A DNA stretch of 64,000 nt from Rhyzopertha dominica (taxonomy: Eukaryota > Arthropoda > Insecta > Coleoptera > Bostrichidae), in assembly GCA_025024175.1 (NCBI GenBank), contig QCXZ01000047.1:558001-622000 (forward strand). Reading direction: 5' to 3'. The translations under genes were made by a program, and so were the position numbers. Below the pieces are notes generated by a model that searched no databases, was not told the DNA's origin, and saw only the letters and a list, made by a program, of their open reading frames with translations. Positions within the stretch are counted from its first letter, which is position 1. Every line of letters begins with the position of its first letter. Below, in pieces: positions 54,346-64,000 of this stretch.

Positions 54346-54959
54346 TATTTGTCAACCCTTTCTCGGAAGGTATTATGTTTAGACTTTTAATTTTGAATTT
54401 CAACGTATTACGCGCGCAGACGGTAGCGCCCTCTATATGTACCTTTCCGGGCCTTCCGCCATGTAAAATTTTTCGTAACTTGTGATTCAGCAACCGTATA
54501 GTGCACATATGTGCACAAAGAAATGTAGTTCATAAGAAATACAGTCCACTTTTAAGTTTACACAGTGTTATTATTTAAAATTAATTTATCATACAAATCA
54601 CTGTACATTTTTGATCCTATCGACCTTCGGATTTATAGTATCGAATGATACGCAGCAACGTTGTTGCCATCACCATTGTTCTTCGCTTGCGTAGGCGTAC
54701 ACCTCGTATGCCGCTGGTCAAGCATTATTATTCAGCATTTATGTAGATTATCATGAGACCAAGGACGTAAGTCACCTCCTTTCGTATTCCATACCCATTT
54801 TACCGTATTTGTGTAAACATCGTACCTTTCACGTATTATTAATCTATTGAGTGCAACAACTTGAAAATTTCGTTATATTTACGTGTAAACAAACAAAACA
54901 TCTATTTACATTTCAGTACATTTTTTGTATTTATTTACGATCTTGCCACGTTTACAATC
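54346..54959. other. No gene; possible BEL leader/LTR region
   Basis: Contains GTGCACATATGTGCAC, a perfect 16-bp palindrome (54501-54516), and (TAGCG)CCCTCTATATG near 54426. It could include the BEL 5' LTR, but no partner is present. Confidence 0.35.
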
Positions 54960-55362
54960 ATGTCTAAACAACTTGACAAATTAATCAAAAAACGATCAAA
55001 CGTAAAACGTAATTTATCGCGTTTCCAAACTTTTGTAGGGACTGCTGATCTTCAAGATCGAGTTTTGATTCTACGGAAGCACATAATATTGAAAGAGATT
55101 CATTTGAAAACCTGTACTACGATCTAATCACAAAAATAAAAATGTTCACTAAACAAAATGATTACCAGTTTCTAATATTGAGAACATTTCGGTAAACAGT
55201 AATAAAAGTGATTTAAGTCAAATCAAATTANCCACCCTAGCNCTACCAACTTNCAACGGTGAGTATGACACCTGGTTATGTTTCCTTTAAATCATTAATT
55301 AATGACAATGAATCGTTAACCAATGTTCAGAAGTCCCATTATTTATACTTGCAAGCAACGAT
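54960..55362 (+). pseudogene. BEL/Pao gag N-terminal fragment
   Basis: The ATG at 54960 starts MSKQLDKLIKKRSNVKRNLS then RFQTFVG, the helical start of BEL gag. After frameshifts come FENLYYDLITKIKMFTKQ and, near 55220 with several Ns, SQIKL-TL-LPT-NGEYDTWL, then SLINDNESLTNVQKSHYLYL (the DUF1759 segment). Sequence similarity ends at about 55362. Dead and 3'-truncated. Confidence 0.75.
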
Positions 55363-55643
55363 CTATGACTCATTATACGAACAGCCGATTACCGCTCACA
55401 ATGGTTTACAAATATTACCTGAGGCTGTCGTAAATAACAGACGGGTTCGGCACGTTCCACTGTTTTGCAGCAGAGTGGACCGTATCCAAAAATTGTGTTT
55501 AGGTTTTTTTTAATTTTTTTTCGTACACAAATCAATGAGCATTACTTGTAGTTAAAAAATATTATTTTAACTACAAATATTTCTCATTTAATAGTATGAT
55601 TCAATCGTATTCTTTCCTAATTTAATGAGATCTGCAGGGTGAG

Positions 55644-56254
55644 GTGAAAATGGTTTCGTTCGTGGAGCCCTTCATCTTGGATACAAAAACTTAAAAGAAG
55701 CAAGCGCCGATTATCATTCTGATATGAATGCGGAAGTGTTTAAAAATTGGTTTAAAAACATTTTATTGCCCAAATTGCCACCAAACAGCGTCCTAGTAAT
55801 GAACAACGCTAGTTACTATTCGGAGCAACTGGATAAAATTCCAAATACAACAACTAATAAGGCAACCATTCAAGAGTTTTTAAGAAAAGATTTATATCTC
55901 GAAGAGGGCTACACAAAAAAAAACAATTGTTCGAAGAAATTTAGAACTGACATTCTCGCTTCTGAATGTGGACACACCATTCTACGATTACCTCCATATC
56001 ATTGCATTTTCAACCCCATTGAAATGATATGGGGGCAGTTGAAACAAAGAATTCGACCAGGGAACACCGGTGGAAAGTTCGGCAATGAAATGCTGCTAAA
56101 AATTAGACACGAAGCTGAAATAACAAGTGTCGATACATGGAGAAATTCAGTGCGACATGTACTGGATACTGAAAATCGGTACAGAGCAAATCATGTACAA
56201 GAATTAATAATAGAAGTTAATCGTGATTTTAGCAGTGAAAGTGATAGTGAGTAA
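55644..56254 (+). pseudogene. Tc1-like (DDE_3) transposase, C-terminal part, catalytic Asp changed
   Basis: GENGFVRGALHLGYKNLKEA from 55644, MNAEVFKNWFKNILLPKLPP near 55724, NSVLVMNNASYYSEQLDK near 55787, and LPPYHCIFNPIEMIWGQLKQ near 55990. This family normally has VMDNA; here the second catalytic Asp is Asn (codon AAC near 55803). The third acidic residue (NPIE) is kept. The first Asp and the DNA-binding part are missing. CTGCAGG at 55635 resembles a 3' splice site, so an upstream exon may have been lost. The 176-codon frame from 55724 is open, with an acidic Ser-rich tail (SSESDSE). Not active as it stands. Confidence 0.75.
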
Positions 56255-56537
56255 TTTTTTTAATTTGTGACTTTCTTGTAATGTGCTTATTAACAAGTTG
56301 TAATGAAGAGAATCGATACCGTGTATAAATTTTATTGTGCACTATTTTAATTTTTTTCTAGCAAATGTAAATAAGGTCATATGATGTGCAGTTCCTTCAT
56401 GGTGCCTCCCAGTGTGTGATAATTTACTATATGCCATTCAATTGAGTGAGACAGCGATATGTACTCCCATTTTTACGCTACTTAAAATATACATATAGCA
56501 AAATGTTATAATTGTTTTGTTTTTGATTTAATATATA

Positions 56538-57870
56538 CAGGGTGCTTCAAAAAATGTATACACACTTTAAACTATTGTAGTTTTCCCGTTCTACAAGGCT
56601 AATGTTATATTTCTTCGCCAGGTGCCAGCATAATCGTCCCTCTATGTTATATTATCAGTTGGAATTTGTAATATCAACATGGGGGACGTACGTTTGAGTT
56701 TTGAAGAACGTAAGCAGGTTATTAAGTGGTACTGGAAGTTTGAGAATGTAAATGAAGTTCAAAGACAGTGGAGAAGGGAGTATGATACAGAACCACCTTC
56801 AAGATTAACAATTACACGCATACGAGACAAATTCGAAGTTCATGGAACAGTGTGTGATATGCATAAAGGACATTCAGATCGGCCTCGAACAGCTACAAGT
56901 GATGAGTCATCAATGGCAGTCTTGGAACTGTTTCAACGCTCTCCTAACAAATCTTCAAGGCAAGGGGCACGTGAAAGTGATGTAAGTGCTAGCAGCGTGC
57001 TACGCATTCTGAAGAGAGGCAAGTATCGTGTTTACATTCCAAGGCTGGTGCAACAGCTAAATGACGACGATCCAGATCGAAGGTTGCAATTTTGTGAATG
57101 GATTCAGGAGATGGTGATACTTGAACCGGGATTTATGGGTAGCATCATTTGGTCGGATGAAGCCCAATTCAAACTTAATGGAACTGTCAATAGGCACAAT
57201 TGTGTTTACTGGGGTGAAGAAAATCCTCACATTACAATTGAAAAAGCTGTAAATTTGCCTGGTGTAAATGTGTGGTGCGGTTTGTCTTCAAGGGGACTCA
57301 TTGGACTTTTTCGATTTGAAGGCACTGTAACTGGTATTAATTACCTAACAATGCTTGCTGAGTCCATATTTCCTGCCATTCGTGCATTATACGGTAATGA
57401 TGATTTTTATTTTCAACAAGATGGTGCTCCGCCGCACTATCACAGGGACGTACGAGCTTACCTGGATCAAAATTTGTCGGGCCAGTGGATAGGACGCAGG
57501 GGGCCAATCGAGTTTCCAGCACGCTCTCCAGACCTTACAGCACTGGATTTCTTCTTGTGGGGCACAGTAAAAGATGAGGTGTACAAACGTAAACCACGTA
57601 ACCTAGACATTCTTTGGAATGAGATTCAAGCAGTGTGTAGAGAAATCTCATTGGACGTTTTGATACGATGTACAGAATCAGTGGTGACTCATACTCAGAA
57701 TTGTATTGATGCTGCAGGTCACCAATTTGAACAGTATTAACATTTGTTATTTATGTTTCATTTACATTGGACTTCCAGCTTTCTATTTTCCTGAAATTTA
57801 ACTTTGTAGAACGGTAAATAAATTTTCTATGGAAGTTCAAAGTGTGTATACATTATTTTGAAGCACCCTG
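56538..57870 (+). mobile_element. Intact DD41D (rosa-type) mariner, 1333 bp
   Basis: Terminal inverted repeats CAGGGTGCTTCAAAA(A)AATG then TATACACACTTT (56538-56568, and complement of 57839-57870), identical except for a one-base length difference in the A-run. TA on both sides (56536-56537 and 57871-57872). One uninterrupted gene. It lies 280 bp downstream of the Tc1-like remnant. Confidence 0.95.
56679..57740 (+). CDS. Mariner-superfamily transposase, DD41D
   Basis: 353 codons, uninterrupted, ATG at 56679 (CAACATGG context). N-terminal helix-turn-helix of DUF4817 type (LSFEERKQVIKWYWKFENVN, PSRLTITRIRDKFEVHGTV), then a second helix-turn-helix (SSRQGARESDVSASSVLRIL). Catalytic core: IIWSDEAQFKLNG (first Asp, near 57148), FYFQQDGAPPHYHRDVRAYL (second Asp, near 57407), ARSPDLTALDFFLWG (third Asp, near 57547). 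Forty-one residues separate the second and third Asp, which defines DD41D, the rosa group. Excises and re-inserts the element at TA. With complete termini this is the element in the window most likely to encode active enzyme. Confidence 0.95.
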   Translation: MGDVRLSFEERKQVIKWYWKFENVNEVQRQWRREYDTEPPSRLTITRIRDKFEVHGTVCDMHKGHSDRPRTATSDESSMAVLELFQRSPNKSSRQGARESDVSASSVLRILKRGKYRVYIPRLVQQLNDDDPDRRLQFCEWIQEMVILEPGFMGSIIWSDEAQFKLNGTVNRHNCVYWGEENPHITIEKAVNLPGVNVWCGLSSRGLIGLFRFEGTVTGINYLTMLAESIFPAIRALYGNDDFYFQQDGAPPHYHRDVRAYLDQNLSGQWIGRRGPIEFPARSPDLTALDFFLWGTVKDEVYKRKPRNLDILWNEIQAVCREISLDVLIRCTESVVTHTQNCIDAAGHQFEQY

Positions 57871-57872
57871 TA

Positions 57873-58773
57873 TTTTGTACAAGGAGAAAATTTACCAAAG
57901 GCTTACTAATATATGTATATAGGTGTATGTTAGACAACGTGGCATGCATTTGTAAAAAGCTGATTTATAGCAATCTCAGACTTTGTAAGTTAGATATGTT
58001 AATTAGTCTGTAATTTAAAAGTGCTGTTTTTACAGAAGCCCTGACGAAGACTCTAATAAGGTCGAAAGCTTGGCAATAATTAAAGAGTTCACTCTATTAT
58101 AAATAACAACAAGGTCGATTACCCCCTAATTTAAGAAAAATATTTTGTACTTTATATATAGTGTGCTGTCTTGTTTTATTTTATATAAATGGCCGTTGTG
58201 TTTTTACTATTTGTTGATAGAAAATATTTTTTTTTAATATTACCAAGGCGGTTTATTGCATTTAGGCAGCATTTCTTCATTGGCGATAATATGGAAAATA
58301 GCAAATCTTTTACCATTATAAATCTGATTTTGGGCTATTGCTGTTACTCCAATGTACTTGAAATACTGAACTAATAGTGAGCTAGAACTGCTGTTACTGT
58401 TAGCCTGCGTTTCACCGAGATACATTCATCGGTAATCAATTTAGTACCACTGTAAGGCCCCTACCTGTATGTTAGTGTTTGTTGGGAGAGAAACAGCGAA
58501 TTATAGAAATAATTAAAGATTTTAAGTTGTTTAGTGTATTTCGTATCGGTATGCGTTTTTTGCTTGAACTTGGTTTTTTGGAACTTACTCCGATGATGTG
58601 CGGCAGTGCGGAGGCCGGACGCTTGTCTTGCGACCCTCCAGCGAATTAAACGTCCGTCATCTCTTGTATATAATATCCAATAAAATCTTGGATTACAGTC
58701 CACACATCGATTAATTATCCAAGCAGCCGTTTGTGTACCTACACCGAAGTGGTGTAAGACACATAGACGCTAA
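57873..58773. other. No gene; Penelope-like end near 58030-58115
   Basis: CCCTGACGAAGACTCTAATA, then AGGTCGAAAGCTTGGCAATA (58039-58080), has the CTGANGA...GAAA layout of Penelope-type LTRs (hammerhead-like core), and CGAAAGCTTGGCA is shared with 47229-47241. The rest, including a frame at 58461-58703, is unassigned. Confidence 0.4.
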
Positions 58774-59030
58774 CATAAGTTTAGCATTATTGCTGATGAA
58801 ACAACAGACCGTTCTTGCGTACAAGCATTTATCAGTTGTAGGAATTAATTGCGACAAAAAATAAATTAAGAACTTCTCCTTAGCGCTAATTTCCGTGCAA
58901 GACAACAGGAGCTGCACTTTTCAACATCTAATAGATTTCTTTGATAAATATGAAGTACCGTATAAGAAGAATTGCATTGCAATATGGTGGGCAGCCATAA
59001 GTCTTTTCTTTTACTTATTTTAAATTGCAA
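58774..59030 (+). pseudogene. hAT transposase fragment
   Basis: FSIIADETTDRS near 58781 (the ADE(S/T)TD motif with the first catalytic Asp), then in the next frame KHLSVVGINCDKK, SLALISVQDNRSCTFQHLID and FFDKYEVPYKKNCIAI, and in a third frame NMVGSHKSFLL, which matches DGxxxMVGxxxS. Three frames and one stop; the dimerisation C-terminus is not visible. Confidence 0.6.
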
Positions 59031-59867
59031 CTCCTTTTTATTTTTATATCATTCAATACGAAATTTTTCCCCGTTGTCTACTCTCGTTTTAAGCTCTTCC
59101 CTAAGTTTTCCCATGTTTTTCGTTGCACTGGTGTTTCGTCTGCTTTTATTCTGATATCTGGATACTTTTATTGCTCGTTTGTTTTTGAGGACATTAATGG
59201 ATTATAGTTGTCACGTAACATTACCCTTAAACCCCAAACGGGCAACGTTGTAACGTTAAATTCTCAACCTCTTTATTGTTTTGCTTTGGCACACTTTTTT
59301 TACCTCGTTTAGCTGTTCTTCCAATCACTAGCGATCGTGCCGTTGTCGATATTCCTTGGTCATTATTATCATGTTGCCATTCGTCATTGCATTGACATCG
59401 CATTCCACGATCAATTAAATTTTAGCGTTGTCACTGACAAGAAATTTGTGATTATTCCTTCCCGACTTTTCTAAAAAAAAAAACGGNCGTGTTGCCATGG
59501 GTNCGTGTAGTTAATCGAGCATTGGTTAAATTGTATGCTCTTCCAATCGGCCCCATTTTGTCGGAATAATCATCGTTTAACCCTCGACCACAAGAGGTGA
59601 ATATTCGTAAGTTTGTGATTCGATTTAATTCTTGTCTGTTACTTTAGGGTTTTTTCCCTTGTTGTTTCTTTCTTTCCCGTCACACTAGCTTACTTGTGCA
59701 ATATTTTTGGCGTGCTGGTTCTGCTATTGGTCTGAGATGCTCCTGGAGATTGTGTGTTTGTTTCTGGGAGAACCGCAATTGAACCCGGCAGAGTAGTGTG
59801 AAGCGGACCAGATCTAAAGGGTTCAGGGGAGAGAATAACAGGACCACAAGAAATACTGTATAACTAT
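59031..59867. other. No recognisable gene
   Basis: Pyrimidine-rich. Ns at 59487 and 59503. Sequence just before 59868 should be the 5' flank of the Sola-like gene. Confidence 0.45.
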
Positions 59868-60877
59868 TAGGCTTTATTTAATAAATAACCATTTTTAAGA
59901 TGCAAGAAGCTGAATCGCATGTATTGGATTCGACAGAACCTAGGAACATCTCTGACGATAACGTTCTTTCCGCGTCTCAGGTAAGGTGTTAAGCAATTGT
60001 ATTTAGTCCAGGAGTATAAGACATTATTTAATAAATAACCATTTTTAAGATGCAAGTAGCTTAATCACACGTATTGAATTTGACAGAACCTAGGAACATC
60101 TATGACGATAACGTTCTTTCCGTGTCTCAGGTAAGGTGTTAAGCAATTGTATTTAGTCCAGGAGTATAAGACTTTATTTAATAAATAACCATTTTTAAGA
60201 TGCAAGTAGCTTAATCACACGTATTGAATTTGACAGAACCTAGGAACATCTATGACGATAACGTTCTTTCCGCGTCTCAGGTAAGGTGTTAAGCAATTGT
60301 ATTTAGTCCAGGAGTATAAGACTTTATTTAATAAATAACCATTTTTAAGATGCAAGTAGCTTAACACGTATTGAATTTGACAGAACCTAGGAACATCTCT
60401 GACGATAACGTTCTTTCCGCGTCTCAGGTAAGGTGTTAAGCAATTGTATTTAGTCCAGGAGTATAAGACTTTATTTAATAAATAACCATTTTTAAGATGC
60501 AAGTAGCTTAATCACACGTATTGAATTTGACAGAACCTAGGAACATCTATGACGATAACGTTCTTTCCGTGTCTCAGGTAAGGTGTTAAGCAATTGTATT
60601 TAGTCCAGGAGTATAAGACTTTATTTAATAAATAACCATTTTTAAGATGCAAGTAGCTTAATCACACGTATTGAATTTGACAGAACCTAGGAACATCTAT
60701 GACGATAACGTTCTTTCCGTGTCTCAGGTAAGGTGTTAAGCAATTGTATTTAGTCCAGGAGTATAAGACTTTATTTAATAAATAACCATTTTTAAGATTC
60801 AAGTAGCTGAATCACACGTATTGGATTCGACAGAACCTAGGAATATTTATGACGGTAACGTTCTTTCTGTCTCAGGT
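59868..60877. repeat. 150-bp tandem array, seven copies, each holding an exon-1-like unit
   Basis: ATTTTTAAGATGCAAG recurs at 59891, 60041, 60191, 60341, 60488, 60638 and 60788 (spacing 150, once 147). Every unit contains an ATG (ATT in the last), a reading frame of up to 27 codons and the splice-donor-like CTCAG/GTAAGG. Copies 2-6 share ...GTAGCTTAA, a stop at codon 5, and TTGAATTTGACA. Copies 1 and 7 instead have GCTGAATC and TTGGATTCGACA, which keep the frame open. So the outer copies look ancestral and the inner ones are later amplified from one stop-bearing unit. Confidence 0.92.
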
Positions 60878-62930
60878 AGATTCTTTTTTTTTATACTGAA
60901 TATTATTGAAAAAATAAGACAAGTTTAGTTCTGGAATAAAAGTTGGAATTTTAATGACGGCTGCCTTAGGTAGCCAAATATTGTAGAACGGTGGGGTAAA
61001 AATGACTAGATATCAGTCTTTTTATGCTGTATTAAAATTTTTGAAAAATAAACTGAAAGCCCTTAAAATATTGAACCCAGTATTTTTAAATGTTTTTTAC
61101 AGGCGTCAATCGCTTCAACAGAGGATATTATGGTGTTCGATCCTAATTCCATAGAAGTATCTCACTTTGGCGCTTGCTCCACCGTTCAAGTTATCAAATA
61201 TTATGACAATGTGCCATCGGACGCACCAATTAGTGTACTAGAAAATAAAGACACAGGTTAAGAAAAAACGGCTGAAATCCATAGCACTATTTCTAACAAT
61301 GATGATGATCTAGAAAAAACTAAAGATCCAGATTACACATTTGAATCCGAATCAGACAACGATGAGTCTAACGAAGACCCAAATAATGATAAAGAGGATG
61401 AGGTTTCTACTGGGACCAATATTACTGAAACCAATTTTACTGCAGAGGACACCGTTGCGAAGAAAAAACGATAAAAAGACCTAATTAAGACGAATGGGTT
61501 AAGTTAATAGGACTAAAAAAGGTAGGATGAGAGGAGAAAAATTGGTTGGATGTCAGAGACAAACAAGGCAAAGTCACCAGTGTACCAGAAAGGATGGAGC
61601 GTACCTTAGAACCCGCTTTTTTATCTCAAAAATGTAGAGCACTTAAAAACCGACATTGTGAAAAATACACAGAATCACATAGGGAAAATTTTCAATCAGA
61701 ATTAAGTTGGAAGAAAACGAAAGTTTATGTATCTTCTTTGGTAGACCTCATTCCTTCAAAAATATCGTTTGTTAAGCCTGGACAGTCATCTCGACGCTCC
61801 ATGTCATACATTTATTTGTTTGTAAGAAAGCTTTTTTAAATACTCTTGGAATCAACACAGATGATAATTCTAGTACTGAGAGCAATAATGAAGACACACA
61901 AACCCGACCAACAACAGAATCCAGAACAAAACGAAGAAAGGGAGCAAAACATAAAAAAAGAAAAACAAAGTACAACGCACATCCAGAGTTTTTTTGATAA
62001 ACTGCTAAAACTTCCAAGCCACTATTGTAGACAAAGAACATCCAAGTTATATTTGGAGCCAGTTTTTTCTTCCAAAATAAAACTGTAAGACATGTATGTC
62101 GACAAATGCTCCACCGACCAAACTAAATTTTATAATACCTTTGAAGATCTTAACCTATCACTATTTAAGCCCCGAAAAAATAGATGTGATACGTGTTGTG
62201 CCTATGAAACCAAAAATATTACTGAAATCGAATGGCCAAATCATGTAGCTAAAATGGAGAGAGCAAAACTCGAACATCATAAAGATAAAGAAAGTGTCAT
62301 AAAGGGAATCTGTTACATGATAACTATGGATTTACAAGCTGTAAAGTTATCACCCATAATGAAGGCAGGTGCATTTTATTATAAGACCAAGCTTTGTTCA
62401 CATAACTTTAAAGTATACAATGTTTCATCCCACCAGTGTACATGCTACTGGTTTAACGAGGCAAGCTGATCTTAATACTTCCACCTTTGTGTCCTGCTTA
62501 TTATGTGACTGCAACTAAAGAGGCTAGAAAAACCGTTCCCATATGACGTTAAATACTTAACCTACGATTTTTTAAGACTATACTGCAAAACGCCTTCAGT
62601 ATTATGACTCAATCCGACCAGGAAAGAAGGCAGGTGACGCTGTAGTCACGGACGTGGTTTGCTTAAATACTCTGTAGAAGGTATTACTTATAAACTAAAT
62701 TACGATGACAATTATTAACAGTTACCCAGAAGACCCATGAAAGTAAGCACTGAGGCCGAACCTACAAATCTGTATCAACATGCAATTCATATTCCTCAAT
62801 CCAAATGGAAGCATTTGCAGGAGCTAAAGATTTTCACAGCTTCTATGATAATCCACCACATACTTCCGTAGACAGCAATAAAAAAAATACAAATAAAAAT
62901 GCTATCTTAAACAACTTTTTCTGTTATTGT
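59900..62930 (+). pseudogene. Sola-like (DUF7869-type) transposase gene, decayed, intron-containing
   Basis: Exon 1 59900-59980 (27 codons, MQEAESHVLDSTEPRNISDD...) ends at CTCAG/GTAAGG. Exon 2 opens at 61103 after TTTTTTACAG in the same phase (ASIASTEDIMVFDPNSIEVS). Acidic DPDYTFESESDNDESNEDPN near 61330. Cys module SQKCRALKNRHC near 61624, KKTKVYVSSLVDLIP, RSMSYIY, KKAFLNTLGIN near 61830, LPSHYCRQRTSKLYLEPVFS near 62009, LNLSLFKPRKNRCDTCCAYE near 62149, MITMDLQAVKLSPI near 62320, HQCTCYWFNEAS near 62430. The SDNC and NEGD core is deleted. C-terminal PTNLYQHAIHIPQSKWKHLQ near 62765 and DFHSFYDNPPHTS near 62832. Many stops (61259, 61450-61530, 61980). Same family as the 38-40 kb gene, different branch. 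Confidence 0.7.
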
Positions 62931-63798
62931 TAATCAACGACTGTACTATTACTCTTCAAATAAAACTTATATTAGCTAACATTCTCTCCATTTTTTTAAA
63001 CCAATTAATACATCACTGATTATGCTTAGAGTGTCCTACAATTAGTCCAACAAAAATTTCTAACGCCTTAAGATTGTACATTACATTAAAATCTAATGTT
63101 AAGGACACGTATTAGAAAAAACTTCAAATTGTAATACCACGTAAGAGGTCAAAAAATATCAAGAACATTTCTAAATCAAAAAATACTTTAAAATAATCAC
63201 AGAAGACGTTTAAATATGGTAATTCATGATCACAAATAAAATAATGTTAATCTAGACTGCAACACCAGGTTTTTTCACTCCTGAACATTTTCTATTTTGT
63301 CACATACGTGGTATTAAAATGAAGGTATCGATATGTAAATAATTAATATCTTCGTTACACATCCTATACATGCAAATGTGGCCGAAATTTTAACATTTTC
63401 GGGTAAAGCTTAATACATTAAATACAGAACTATGTACTATAACTTTTTGTTGCTTGGTTACATAACTTGTGTGTGATATGTAGCATAGATGTAAATAATG
63501 AATATCTTCGTTACATATACTATACATGCAAATGTTGCTGACATTTTAACATTCCTTTATATGTAAATGTACTCTACATGTTACATGAATAACATCATGC
63601 ACCGCCCGAGATTCCCAAGAGAAAATACTGCGTCGGTAGCTACACGACACCGCCGCCGCACTTGGGTTTACGAGAACCAAGAAGATATCGATTATATTGT
63701 AGCATATTGCATACTGTTAAGTTCTAGTAGTAGAAAATTAGGTATGATTTCAAGCTAAAATAAATTTAAAAAAGACTACGGCGTCGTAAACAGTTAAT
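62931..63798. other. No gene; contains a diverged direct repeat
   Basis: About 65 bp near 63336-63400 (AATATCTTCGTTACACATCC...) recurs directly near 63490-63554, about 152 bp apart. The right part may be the LTR of the element whose primer-binding site is at 63799. Confidence 0.5.
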
Positions 63799-63816
63799 TG
63801 GCGCAGTCAGTAGGAT
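63799..63816 (+). other. Gypsy-type primer-binding site at the right edge
   Basis: TGGCGCAGTCAGTAGGAT follows CAGTTAAT and differs by one base from TGGCGCAGTCGGTAGGAT, the primer-binding site of gypsy/17.6/297-group elements. It marks the 5' LTR end of another gypsy element that leaves the window. The remaining 184 bases are leader sequence without a clear gag start. Confidence 0.55.
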
Positions 63817-64000
63817 ATTTGAGATTACAACGTATGGAACGCGTAATTTTCGTACCTTCGATTAACCGGATATTCCGAATGTTGGTGATCGGTTTTCGCG
63901 AAAGTTCCCGGGCGCTCTCTATCGAAGACCCACCCGGAACTTCCAGAAGCTATCACCGGGGATTGGGACACCATTGCCTAATTCCGCAAGGACTACTACA
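63817..64000 (+). other. Leader of the edge gypsy element, no gene seen
   Basis: Higher GC than the rest of the window. No recognisable coding similarity before the edge. Confidence 0.4.

Noticed and set aside
54501..54516. Operator-like palindrome GTGCACATATGTGCAC
   Set aside because: Perfect but short; in AT-rich eukaryotic sequence without a neighbouring gene it supports no specific function.
58037..58080. A functional hammerhead ribozyme
   Set aside because: CTGACGA and GAAA are present, but stem II is only about 3 bp and I find no proper helix III and cleavage triplet by eye.
59867..60502. Minus-strand 50-residue repeats (HLKNGYLLNK...) across the 150-bp array as a repeat protein
   Set aside because: Open only because 150 is a multiple of three; a TGA interrupts most units and is lost only where 3 bp are deleted. 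The plus-strand exon reading explains the array better.

Overview
The window looks like a transposon-dense, AT-rich stretch of an insect (at least arthropod) nuclear genome. The evidence is the mix of element families: Ty3/gypsy, BEL, copia, DIRS, RTE, I-clade and Jockey/CR1 LINEs, piggyBac, a DD41D (rosa-type) mariner, pogo, P-like/THAP9, hAT and Sola-like elements. I recognise no host gene, rRNA, intact tRNA or CRISPR array. Species cannot be decided from the sequence.

Layout. 1-1545: nearly nine copies of a 175-bp satellite. 2.3-14.9 kb: mostly decayed pieces, namely a THAP fragment, two pogo transposases, a cluster of large inverted repeats (5.5-6.6 kb), an RTE LINE, a gypsy pol remnant and an I-clade LINE whose two halves face opposite ways. 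14.5-22.3 kb: fragments of a Sola-like gene, an LTR/PBS, a CR1-like LINE, copia, a MITE and a second RTE LINE. 22.5-28.6 kb: a nearly complete, young gypsy element (LTRs differ at one base as far as I can see) inserted in a P/THAP9-like transposase. 28.9-34.4 kb: two DIRS fragments flanking a Jockey/CR1-like LINE.

34.4-50 kb is a nested stack. A gypsy element was split by a LINE (7-bp duplication AAGATTA), and that LINE was split by a 3.0-kb Sola-like DNA transposon (25-bp terminal inverted repeats, ATAT duplication). Removing each insert with one copy of its duplication restores the host reading frame. The same gypsy is split again by a 5.2-kb element carrying a two-gene, small-intron transposon of uncertain superfamily (CACTA-like motif). 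50-57.9 kb: more gypsy pol, a complete piggyBac (one in-frame stop) inserted in it, a BEL gag remnant, a Tc1-like transposase with a lost catalytic Asp, and an intact DD41D mariner. 58-64 kb: Penelope-like and hAT scraps, then a decayed Sola-like gene. Its first exon (start codon through splice donor) has been amplified into a 150-bp tandem array. A probable 5' LTR end with a primer-binding site lies at the right edge.

The genes do not form a host pathway. They are the self-mobilising machinery of successive insertions, most of it dead. Best candidates for real activity or novelty are the DD41D mariner, the piggyBac, the young gypsy with its small predicted acylated membrane ORF, and the Sola-like element whose transposase (the insect DUF7869-like family, as I recall that name) can be tied here to exact termini.
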